The notes under the pieces were generated by a model. The model saw only the letters and a program-made list of their open reading frames with translations. It searched no databases and was not told the origin of the DNA. DNA of 64,000 nucleotides from NCBI GenBank assembly GCA_900469345.1, contig UBWZ01000002.1, forward strand, positions 836,834 to 900,833, written 5' to 3'. The stretch's first letter is position 1. Each line of letters begins with the position of its first letter. Below are positions 54,123-64,000 of the stretch, piece by piece. This DNA is from Hyphomicrobiales bacterium (lineage in GTDB: Bacteria > Pseudomonadota > Alphaproteobacteria > Rhizobiales > Rhizobiaceae). A program made the translations under genes and the position numbers.

Positions 54123-55154
54123 TCACGCCTCGAGGTCGAGGATAAGCTCTGCGCGCGTGCCCGAAGGCTTCGGCACGTAATGGATCGCGGAGCCGAGCGT
54201 CGATGCCATCGACTTGACGATCCGGCTGCCGAGGCCCGTCCCCTTGGGAACGTCGCCTTCCTTCCAGCCCACGCCATCGTCCTCGACGGCGAGCATGGCC
54301 TTGCCGTCGCCCTGGCGCCGCAAAAGCACGCGCACTTCCCCCTCGGATCCGGCGGGATAGGCATATTTCAGCGCATTGGTCAGAAGTTCGGTGACGATCA
54401 TGCCGACCGAAACGGCGCGGTCCGAGGCAAGCGACATGGGATCAGCGTCGAGCTTGATGTTCGGCCCCTGCTCGTCGTTGACGGTGCCCTGCACCTCGCG
54501 CACCAGCGTGCCGAGATATTTGTCCATCTCCACCTGGCGCACGTCGTCGGAGGTGTAGAGGCTGCGATGCATGCCGGCGATCGCGGTGATGCGGGCCTGG
54601 GTCTCGGCCAGCGCCTCCTTCACGTCGTCGTTCTTGCTGCTGGATACCTGCAGACGGATGAGCGCCGCCACCAGCGCCAGACTGTTGGCGACGCGGTGGT
54701 TCACCTCCGCCAGCAGCACTTCCGCACGCTCCTTGCCGATCCGGATCTCCTGATCGGCCTTTTCCTTGGCGCGCCGCAGTTCCGCCGTGGCAAGGCCCTG
54801 GGCGATGGCGCTCTCCATCAGCGGCCAGAACTCGTCGCCGACAGTCTTGATGACATAGTCCGCGGCGCCGTTCTTAAGCGCGTCGATCGCGATGGTCGCA
54901 TCGCTGGAACCCGTCACGTAGATGACCGGAATGGTGATCTCCCGCGCCTTCAGCTCGCGCAGGATGTCGAGACCGGTTTCGGCGCGCAGGTAGTGGTCAA
55001 GGACCACCGCATCCATGCCGCCCCGACCGATCGCCTCCATGGCCGACTGCGAATCGGCTGCATGCACCACGTCGTAGCCCGCGCGGCCGAGATGCCGGGT
55101 GGCAAGACGGGCCAGAGCGAAGTCGTCATCGACATAGAGGATCGTCTGCGGCAT
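54123..55154 (-). CDS. Hybrid REC-HisKA_2 histidine kinase
   Basis: A 343-residue soluble protein: receiver domain (residues 1-120, phospho-Asp D53 in VVLDHYLRAE) followed by a HisKA_2 segment with H153 (EVNHRVANSLALVAALI) and a HATPase_c domain (TNALKYAYP, VEDDGVGW, GTGLGSRIV). It has no sensor or output domain, so it probably relays phosphate inside the cluster. It is third in a leftward operon after the CHASE3 kinase and the Rcp1-like regulator; its start is 8 bp after the latter's stop. Confidence 0.88.
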   Translation of the reverse strand: MPQTILYVDDDFALARLATRHLGRAGYDVVHAADSQSAMEAIGRGGMDAVVLDHYLRAETGLDILRELKAREITIPVIYVTGSSDATIAIDALKNGAADYVIKTVGDEFWPLMESAIAQGLATAELRRAKEKADQEIRIGKERAEVLLAEVNHRVANSLALVAALIRLQVSSSKNDDVKEALAETQARITAIAGMHRSLYTSDDVRQVEMDKYLGTLVREVQGTVNDEQGPNIKLDADPMSLASDRAVSVGMIVTELLTNALKYAYPAGSEGEVRVLLRRQGDGKAMLAVEDDGVGWKEGDVPKGTGLGSRIVKSMASTLGSAIHYVPKPSGTRAELILDLEA

Positions 55155-55162
55155 CGAATGCT

Positions 55163-55606
55163 TTATTGTCCCGGTATCTGCATCACCGCAAAGAACAAGC
55201 CAAGCTGCCTGATCGCGTGGGCAAAGCTGTCATAGTCCACTGGTTTCGTGATGTAGACGTTGGCGCCAAGGTCGTAGCAGCGCTGGATTTCCCGCTCGTC
55301 ATCCGTGGTTGTAAGGATCACGACAGGGAGGCGCTTTGAGTGTGCGTTGGACTTCACCTTCTCGAGGATGTCAATACCCGACATATCCGGTAGGTTGAGA
55401 TCGAGAAGGATCAGCAGATAGCGGTCGTGATTGACCGAACCCGACCGGTCGGGACCGAGGATGAAGTCGAGAGCCGCGTTGCCGTTGGTGAAGGGAACGA
55501 TCTCGTTGTTGACGCCCGCGCGACGGACGTTCTTCTCGATCAGGCGCGCATGGCCCTCGTCGTCCTCGACCATCACGATGGTCACTTCCTTGCCGGCAGC
55601 TTTCAT
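55163..55606 (-). CDS. Stand-alone response regulator (Rcp1-like)
   Basis: A 147-residue receiver-only protein with phospho-Asp D69 in ILLDLNLPDMSG, the switch Thr in ILTTTDDERE and K121-region TKPVDY. It has no output domain and the long alpha4-beta5 loop seen in Rcp1-type partners of phytochrome-like kinases. Its start overlaps the upstream kinase stop by 4 bp (ATGA). Middle gene of a three-gene phosphorelay-like operon. Confidence 0.9.
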   Translation of the reverse strand: MKAAGKEVTIVMVEDDEGHARLIEKNVRRAGVNNEIVPFTNGNAALDFILGPDRSGSVNHDRYLLILLDLNLPDMSGIDILEKVKSNAHSKRLPVVILTTTDDEREIQRCYDLGANVYITKPVDYDSFAHAIRQLGLFFAVMQIPGQ

Positions 55607-57102
55607 GATCCGTTACTCCTTACATACTGGGATAGGTCGGTCGGCAGCCGAATAATGAACGTCGTGCCGCCGCCGAGCGTCGACGAGACCGTAATCTCGC
55701 CGCCTAAATTTCTGACTAACGATCGCACATGGGCAAGCCCGATGCCCTCGCCCTGCTGGTCCTGGACGCCCGAGCGGCGGAACAGCTCGAACACCCGTTC
55801 ATGATCTTCCGGGGCGATCCCGCGGCCATTGTCGGACACCTCGATGCGCATTGCGCCGCGGCCCATCGGCACCGCCTTGACGCTCAGAAGCAGCGGCCGA
55901 TCGGGATGCTTGTACTTGACCGCATTGTCGAACAGGTTGCCGAACACCTGCTCCATCGAAAACCGGTCGGTGACCAGGCTGCGGGCTGCATCGACCGCGA
56001 TCTTCACCTCTCCGTCGGTCTCGCTGACCTGATGATAGATGGTCGCCGCGGTGGCGTCGAGAAGCTCCTTCAGATCGATGCGTTCCGGCTTCAGCTCGCG
56101 CCGGCCGTCGCGGGAGATCTTCAGGATCGCGTTGATTAGCCCGTCCATCTTCTTGGTCGACGACCGGATAAAGCCGATCGCTTCGGGAAGGTCTTCTTCC
56201 ACGGCAAGGCGCGCATCCCGAACGTCGCTCTCGCTGATCGCCCCACCGTCCGCCAGCACGTACTTGCTGACCGACTTCAGCGTCGCATCGAGTTCGCTGG
56301 TAAAGCCCATGATGTTGACGAGTGGCGCGCGCAGATCGTGGGAGACGATATAGGCATAGCGCTGGATCTCGCGGTTGGCCTGGATCAGGTCATCGGTGCG
56401 CTCGGTCACCCGCTCCTCAAGGCTTGAATTGAGATCCTCGACCTCACGCCGGGCGGCCGAAAGCTCCCGCACGTGCTGGCCGACCACCATGATCGCACCG
56501 CCCACCACCAGGATGATGAGCACGCCGCCGCCGATGGTGAACCATTGCAGCGATCCGGCCGCGTCGCGCAGATCACCGATCCCGGAGATCAGGTTGCTGT
56601 CGAGCTCCATCATCACATGGGAGAGCATGGACTGCAGCTGCGCCATCATCTCGAAACCGGTCTGGTTGCGGACGATGTCGACCGCGCCCGACACGTCGCC
56701 CTTGCTGGCCAGGTCCAGCGTCGACTGCATCTCGGCCACCTTCGCAGTGATCAGCCGGCGGATCGTGTCCATCGGCACCGGGACGACCGTCTGGTTGCCG
56801 GCGGCGCGTTCGAGCTTTTCGAGCTGCGCCGGCAGCCCGTTCAACGCCTTGCTGTAAGGCTCGAGAAACGTGCTGTTCTGGACGAGAAGATAGCCGCGCT
56901 GTCCGGTTTCGGCAGACTGCAGCAAAAGCAGAAGATCCGCCGAAGCCGACCTGACGGCACGAAGCTTCGTTACCTGTTCGAAATAACTCCGCGTCGCCTG
57001 CGCCAGAAAAAAGGAGGAGAGCACGATGGCGAGCAGCAGGGCAGCGCCAACAATCAGCATCAGAAGCGACGAACGGGCAAAGGTGGCATTGGAAAAAGGC
57101 AT
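55603..57102 (-). CDS. CHASE3-domain sensor histidine kinase
   Basis: A 499-residue membrane kinase. Helix 1 (~residues 12-35) and helix 2 (~187-212) enclose a periplasmic CHASE3 domain (SAETGQRGYLLVQNSTFLEPY is the family pattern). A coiled coil then leads to a HisKA domain with histidine in AYIVSHDLRAPLVNIMGF and HATPase_c (NLFDNAVKYKHP, VSDNGRGIAPEDHERVFELF, GIGLAHVRSL). The kinase type is that of cyanobacterial-like phytochrome kinases paired with Rcp1 regulators. The sensed signal is unknown. First gene of the operon. Confidence 0.9.
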   Translation of the reverse strand: MPFSNATFARSSLLMLIVGAALLLAIVLSSFFLAQATRSYFEQVTKLRAVRSASADLLLLLQSAETGQRGYLLVQNSTFLEPYSKALNGLPAQLEKLERAAGNQTVVPVPMDTIRRLITAKVAEMQSTLDLASKGDVSGAVDIVRNQTGFEMMAQLQSMLSHVMMELDSNLISGIGDLRDAAGSLQWFTIGGGVLIILVVGGAIMVVGQHVRELSAARREVEDLNSSLEERVTERTDDLIQANREIQRYAYIVSHDLRAPLVNIMGFTSELDATLKSVSKYVLADGGAISESDVRDARLAVEEDLPEAIGFIRSSTKKMDGLINAILKISRDGRRELKPERIDLKELLDATAATIYHQVSETDGEVKIAVDAARSLVTDRFSMEQVFGNLFDNAVKYKHPDRPLLLSVKAVPMGRGAMRIEVSDNGRGIAPEDHERVFELFRRSGVQDQQGEGIGLAHVRSLVRNLGGEITVSSTLGGGTTFIIRLPTDLSQYVRSNGS

Positions 57103-57234
57103 GATGCGAGCCGGTCATTTCAAGGGACGGCCACTACTCGGCAGCCGCACGCCGCTTGTCAAGGTTGTGACGGCGATTGCCCTGCGATGGAGACGATGGA
57201 AACGATGGCCGGGGCGAGCCCTCTGCCCGGCAGG

Positions 57235-59043
57235 TCACGCGTGCGAACGCAGGTCAGCAGTGCCGGCCTCGGCCTTGCCGGCAAGCTCGGTCCGGTTCCG
57301 GCCGCCCGCCTTGGCGCTGAGCAAGGCGGAATCGGCGCGCGTCACGAGCTTACCGACAGCCGTCGTCGAATTTGCCTCCGCGACGCCGATCGACACCGAC
57401 ACCATGCCGAGAATGCGCCCCCCATGCGAGAGCGGTGCGGTGGCGATTTTTTCCCGCAACCGTTCCGCCAGCGCAAAGGCAGCACTGTCGCCGCACTCGG
57501 GCAGCAGCACGGCAAATTCCTCGCCGCCGAAGCGGTAGCAGGTGCCCGCCGTGTCGACGACGTCGAGGATCATCTGCGCCACGTACTGCATCACCTTGTC
57601 GCCGGCGTCGTGGCCGAACTCGTCGTTGAAGCGCTTGAAGTGGTCGATGTCCATCATCAGGCAGGACAGCGGCTTGCCGCCCTCCTCGCGGCTGGCCCGC
57701 AACAGCACCTCGTCCAGGCAGCGCCGGTTGAGAAGCCCGGTCAGGGCGTCGCGCACGGCAAGGTTCATCAGCCGGTCGCGCAGTTGCAGATTGGCCACCG
57801 CGAGCCCGACATTCTCGGCAATCAGCTCGAAATAGAGGCGCGAACTTTCCGCCGCGCCGGGCGCCTGGTCCCGCTCCTCGAGGCACAGCAGCCCGATCGC
57901 ATCCCCCTGCGCCGTCAACGGCACGCAGAGGCAGGGCGATGACAGCGCGCTGAGATGCGCGCACGGCACGTCGTCCCGGTGGTCGTGGCTGAAATGTGCC
58001 CGGCCGCGGCGCACGCCCCAGCAGGCGTTGGGGGCAAACGAGATGGTCGGTTGCTGCGGCTCAAGCCAGTCGCCCGCCGGCGCCAGGAGAGTGCGGCTGT
58101 CGTTGAGCACGTAGAGCCGGCCCGCCAGGCCGGGAAAGATCTGCGGCGCAAACAGCGACACCACGTTCGCCAGCTCGGCCTGCGTCAGGCATGCCTGCAG
58201 CCGATGCATCATCTGCAGGATCAGGTCCTTGGTCCGCTGCTCGGCACGCAGTTCCACATCCAGCCGGTCGCGCTCGAGCGCATTGTCGCGGAAAAGATGG
58301 ATTGCCTGGTGCATGTCGCCGATCTCGTCGCGACGCGCGTCGAGCGGCACGTCCACGGCATAGTCCTGGCGGGCGAGCCGCGTCACGATGCCGGTCATAT
58401 GGGTGAGCGGCATCGCCACGCGCCGCTTGAAGATGAAATAGAGGACGCCGAGGAAAAGTGCGGCGGTAAGCCCAAGCATGACCTTGGCGACGATGCTCCA
58501 GACATCGCTGGCGGCCTTGGCGTCGTCCACCAGAGCCTGCGTACGCATGCCGACCAGCTGCCGGAACCGGCTGACCGTGTCGGCAAGGGCCGTCTGCAGC
58601 CGCTCGTGCTCTGCGCCGAACATGATGGCGGAGGCGTCCGCACGCTTGTTTTCGGCAAGCGCCGCCACCGCCTCCTCTTCAATCGTGTCGAGTGCATCCG
58701 CATCCCGCTCGACTTCCGAAAGCGCCGCAGCCTCGACCGTGGAAAGGCCGCGGCTGCGAACTTCGTCAGCCTCCTTCTCCAGCCGGTGCTCTTCGCTTTC
58801 GTCGGCGCGGAACACGTCCGCATGCCGCTGCTCGCCTGTCATCACGAAGAGCCGCGCCGCATCGGACCGCTGTTCGGCCCCAAGTTCCAGCGCATCGGAA
58901 AGATCGTCGAACGACTTCGCCTCCTGGAGGGCGGCCCTCTCGTCGCCCGCGCTACGCGAGGACATGATGAAGGCGCCACCGGACAGGACGGTGAGAACGA
59001 CGGTGACCGAATAGGCCCAATTGGTGATTTCATTGATGCGCAT
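57235..59043 (-). CDS. Membrane diguanylate cyclase with GAF domain
   Basis: A 602-residue protein. TM1 (~residues 10-28), a helical periplasmic sensor region (30-180), TM2 (~185-205), a HAMP segment (MPLTHMTGIVTRLARQDYAVD), a GAF-like domain (~280-415) and a C-terminal GGDEF domain whose active site reads GGEEF (FGGEEFAVLL) are visible. It makes cyclic-di-GMP, so it likely affects surface attachment or motility. It lies upstream of the phosphorelay cluster on the same strand, with 132 bp between; an RxxD inhibitory site is not evident. Confidence 0.9.
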   Translation of the reverse strand: MRINEITNWAYSVTVVLTVLSGGAFIMSSRSAGDERAALQEAKSFDDLSDALELGAEQRSDAARLFVMTGEQRHADVFRADESEEHRLEKEADEVRSRGLSTVEAAALSEVERDADALDTIEEEAVAALAENKRADASAIMFGAEHERLQTALADTVSRFRQLVGMRTQALVDDAKAASDVWSIVAKVMLGLTAALFLGVLYFIFKRRVAMPLTHMTGIVTRLARQDYAVDVPLDARRDEIGDMHQAIHLFRDNALERDRLDVELRAEQRTKDLILQMMHRLQACLTQAELANVVSLFAPQIFPGLAGRLYVLNDSRTLLAPAGDWLEPQQPTISFAPNACWGVRRGRAHFSHDHRDDVPCAHLSALSSPCLCVPLTAQGDAIGLLCLEERDQAPGAAESSRLYFELIAENVGLAVANLQLRDRLMNLAVRDALTGLLNRRCLDEVLLRASREEGGKPLSCLMMDIDHFKRFNDEFGHDAGDKVMQYVAQMILDVVDTAGTCYRFGGEEFAVLLPECGDSAAFALAERLREKIATAPLSHGGRILGMVSVSIGVAEANSTTAVGKLVTRADSALLSAKAGGRNRTELAGKAEAGTADLRSHA

Positions 59044-59174
59044 GGCAACACTCCCGCGTCAGCAGCTGAGACTGTATCCGGATGCGCGGCAAACGCCGCC
59101 CATCACAGTCATGCACCGGTGGGGGTAAAAGAATTGGCAAACATCAAGAAAAGGGCGAACATCCAGAAAAGGAA

Positions 59175-59333
59175 GGTGCGATCCGCGGCAACCGGTGGAT
59201 GTTTACGATCCTGGGTGCCTACAAACGTAGGTGGGCGCCATATGTCCAAGCCCACGGGCCTGGCCAGGGACAGCTCCCTTTGGATCGAGTATGGCCCCAG
59301 GGATTGTGGTTCCTGTCGAGAGGCGCAGATCGC
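59175..59333 (-). ncRNA. ssrS: 6S RNA
   Basis: A ~160-nt RNA on the minus strand directly after zapA, the usual alphaproteobacterial place. The ends pair: 59324-59333 with 59178-59187 form a 10-bp closing stem with one G-U pair. Inside, the sequence has the alphaproteobacterial 6S core (AATCCCTGGGGC..., GGGAGCTGTCCCTGGCC, GGCGCCCACCTACG) with the central open region. A TATATT -10 box lies 7 bases before the 5' end. 6S RNA binds the housekeeping RNA polymerase holoenzyme. No alignment was run. Confidence 0.8.
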
Positions 59334-59339
59334 AAAAGC

Positions 59340-59368
59340 AATATAGGCGCTATCGCAGTTGTGCGCCA
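59340..59368 (-). promoter_or_regulatory. 6S RNA promoter
   Basis: On the minus strand -35 TGGCGC (59368-59363), 17-nt spacer, -10 TATATT (59345-59340), predicting a start at about 59333, where the closing stem begins. Confidence 0.55.
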
Positions 59369-59386
59369 GTGGCTGGACTGGCGATT

Positions 59387-59764
59387 TTAGTTGACCGTTG
59401 GCGGCGAGCGGCCGTTCAGCTTGGCCGTCAGTCCCTCGAGCCGGGCGGTCAGTTCGGCGACCGTCTGGACCATCTCCTGCTCGCGCAGCTGCTGCGTCTC
59501 CGCGGCACCCAGGCGGTTGGATTTGATGGAGTCGAGTTCGGACTCCAGGCTTCCGACCTTGCGGGTCAGTTCGGACAGCTCGTCCATGATCATGATGCCG
59601 GCCATCACCGTGATCCGCAGGTCGCCGATCTCGCCAAACTGGCTCTTCAGATGACCGACATAGCGGTCGAAGCGCTCGGCCAGTTCGGAGAGATGCCCCT
59701 CCTGCCCTTCCTCGCATGCCATGCGATAGGCCTTGCCGTCGATGGTGACCGTCACCTGAGCCAT
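59387..59764 (-). CDS. zapA: Cell division protein ZapA
   Basis: A 125-residue cytosolic protein that bundles FtsZ filaments. N-terminal ZapA motif VTVTIDGKAYRMACEEGQE, then a coiled-coil tail (LTRKVGSLESELDSIKSN). It lies between DUF4164 and 6S RNA, in the usual order. Ten bp after the DUF4164 stop, so the two are co-transcribed. Confidence 0.92.
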   Translation of the reverse strand: MAQVTVTIDGKAYRMACEEGQEGHLSELAERFDRYVGHLKSQFGEIGDLRITVMAGIMIMDELSELTRKVGSLESELDSIKSNRLGAAETQQLREQEMVQTVAELTARLEGLTAKLNGRSPPTVN

Positions 59765-59774
59765 GTTTGTTTCC

Positions 59775-60047
59775 TTACCGGTCCAGCACGGCGCGAATGG
59801 TCTCCATCGCAGTCACCAGCCGCCTGGAGACCTCGCGATTGACCTCTTCGAGCCGGTTGGCACGGAACTGCGACTGATCGAGCTCCTGCGCCAGGCGCGC
59901 CCGGTCGGCATGCACGCGACGCACTTCGCCCTCGGCCTCGCTGTTTTCGCGTTGCCGTTCCATCCGCGCATCCACTGCGCTCTCCAGGCCGCCCATGGCT
60001 GCCCGAAGCTCCGAAAGTGCCGCATCCAAGGTCTTGTCTGAGGGCAT
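59775..60047 (-). CDS. DUF4164 coiled-coil protein
   Basis: A 90-residue, almost entirely helical coiled-coil protein (LDAALSELRAAMGGLESAV..., EVNREVSRRLVTAMETIRAV) of the DUF4164 family, found upstream of zapA in Rhizobiales. It probably acts near division, but no function is established. Divergent from tkt. Confidence 0.85.
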   Translation of the reverse strand: MPSDKTLDAALSELRAAMGGLESAVDARMERQRENSEAEGEVRRVHADRARLAQELDQSQFRANRLEEVNREVSRRLVTAMETIRAVLDR

Positions 60048-60397
60048 TCGCCTTTTCCTGTCGATGTCGGCGACGGATTGCGAATCGATGAAACCGCCCG
60101 GCCAACATGTTCTGGAGACTATTCGCCGGCTCCGACCCGGTCAACAAACCCCGTCCCTCGACGAGACAGCTACCTGTGGATCATGTCCTGCCGGTGTTTT
60201 GCTGGCGCGCGCCAGGCGGCAGCCTCCTCCAGTGCAGAGTGCGCCGGCTGCCGTGGCGCCAAGGCCGACGCCCCCCGATTAAACGGCCATTCCGATCCGC
60301 GCTTTTGTTGACTTGGGCGTTGCACCTGTTAAGGATCAGCCGCTTCCCGTAGGTCCCTCTTGGACCCTGACCCCGATCCAAAAAAAGCGGATTAGCC
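60048..60397. other. DUF4164-tkt divergent intergenic region
   Basis: 350 bp without a gene. It contains a candidate tkt promoter: TTGACT (60308-60313), 17-bp spacer, AAGGAT (60331-60336), giving a transcript start near 60343. An A-run (60380-60387) follows shortly before the tkt ribosome site. The DUF4164-zapA promoter must lie on the other side. No other signals seen. Confidence 0.45.
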
Positions 60398-62371
<1,974 letters not shown>

Positions 62372-62450
62372 TCGGACGGCGCCCGCGGTCCTTGCGATCG
62401 GGGCGCCTCCACTTCCGAAAAAACACATCCATTCAAGGGAGTGAATTCAC

Positions 62451-63461
<1,011 letters not shown>

Positions 63462-64000
63462 GCAACAGCGCCGGTCACAAAGGCTGACCTATACGAACCC
63501 TCTCCTGCAAAGGAGGGGGTTTTGTTTTGCCGGTGACGGCTGCCACCGCCGTACGGGGAACCGTCCTACCACTGCCTTTCTTCGTAGTCGTCGACCGTCT
63601 CCGGCTCCTGTCGATACTCCCATTTACCGTGCCGTGTTCTGCGGCGCCAAAGCTGACCATGGCTCGATGCGCGCGTCCCGTCGATCAAACGGGGTCTTCG
63701 AAACGGCGGCACGATACATTTGTGCCAAACAGAGGGATTGGCCGGGAGTGGCGTTCTCCAGGCGGAAAGAATTACCTTAAGGAATGACAAGCGTGGCGAC
63801 TCATATCCAGGGTTGAAGTCGCTAATTAAGCATGAGCTCAGTTGCGCTACAATAGTACCTCACTGACGAAGCTCTGAGAAAACGACCTAAAGCATAAAGA
63901 CAGCAGACCTTCGCATCCGTGCGCCTGGCGGAAGTTGGCGGGCACCACTCTATTCGCACTGTCCTGCAGCGAGCCCGAGGAGACTGCCTGCGGCGGGCGG
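63462..64000. other. Window end without supported gene
   Basis: 539 bp after gap. After the terminator the composition becomes less GC-rich than the coding part, and no frame carries a convincing gene. A 74-codon leftward frame at 63566-63790 ends in a polar, WEYRQEPETVDDYEERQW-like tail that could be a gene remnant, but start and codon use are poor. The right edge may hold a promoter for a gene outside the window. Confidence 0.4.
63496..63525 (+). terminator. Intrinsic terminator after gap
   Basis: 11-bp stem (63496-63506 with 63511-63521) with one G-U pair, loop GCAA, followed by TTTGTTTT. It ends the tkt-gap operon. Confidence 0.85.

Overview
This 64 kb window looks like a chromosomal segment of an alphaproteobacterium, most likely of the Rhizobiaceae (Rhizobium/Agrobacterium/Sinorhizobium/Shinella-type). 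The evidence is high GC with long spurious antisense frames, a ruvCAB/tol-pal/tilS-ftsH-glmM block, sqdBDC sulfolipid genes, an alphaproteobacterial serC leader, DUF4164-zapA-6S RNA beside tkt-gap, and candidate sites of alphaproteobacterial regulators (EcfG-type GGAAC-N16-CGTT promoters and CtrA-type TTAA-N7-TTAA boxes). I see no transposase, integrase, CRISPR array, phage gene or toxin-antitoxin pair. The genus cannot be fixed from the sequence alone.

Layout. (1) 1-7.3 kb: a GAF-domain histidine kinase and response regulator face a complete CUT2-type sugar ABC importer (binding protein, double ATPase, two permeases) followed by an SMP-30/gluconolactonase-like lactonase. (2) 7.3-15.9 kb: an accessory stretch of small hydrophilic or membrane proteins, a DHA2 drug exporter, a second SMP-30 protein, a DUF2161 nuclease-fold protein and two broken genes. 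The broken genes are a GH15 remnant, and a chemoreceptor that has lost its CheA/CheW-binding tip and its reading frame. (3) 16-24.7 kb: tRNA-Met(CAT), mnmA, an MscS channel, a Tim44-like protein, serC-serA with an RNA leader, and an outer-membrane barrel protein. (4) 24.9-38.3 kb: an intact GH15 enzyme, then leftward housekeeping genes ybgC-tolQ-tolR-tolA-tolB-pal-cpoB-tilS-ftsH-glmM for envelope integrity, tRNA-Ile lysidinylation, protein quality control and peptidoglycan precursor supply. (5) 38.4-49.9 kb: sqdBDC rightward; two small genes, a NUDIX hydrolase and ruvCAB leftward; a divergent MCP-like protein; an LLM oxidoreductase; yebC; and a general-stress flavin-binding protein. (6) 50-59 kb: a dienelactone-hydrolase-like enzyme, a HlyC/CorC - 5-FTHF cyclo-ligase - YmdB operon, and a signalling block (CHASE3 kinase, response regulator, REC-HisKA_2 kinase, diguanylate cyclase). 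(7) 59-63.5 kb: 6S RNA, zapA and DUF4164 leftward, and tkt-gap rightward. The last ~0.5 kb has no gene I can support.

Themes. The window combines core metabolism and envelope genes with a scattered set of genes that appear to sit under general-stress (EcfG/PhyR) promoters: three perfect and two near matches to GGAAC-N16-NGTT lie just upstream of small hydrophilic proteins, the Tim44-like protein, a DUF2945 protein and a PPOX-fold stress protein. One of these sites is palindromic and reads as a promoter on both strands between two divergent small genes. The strongest anomalies are the tip-deleted chemoreceptor, the GH15 remnant, a 40-codon ORF coupled to ruvB, and the signalling block between 6S RNA and the 5-FTHF cyclo-ligase operon. 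I found no clear, wholly new multi-gene system.
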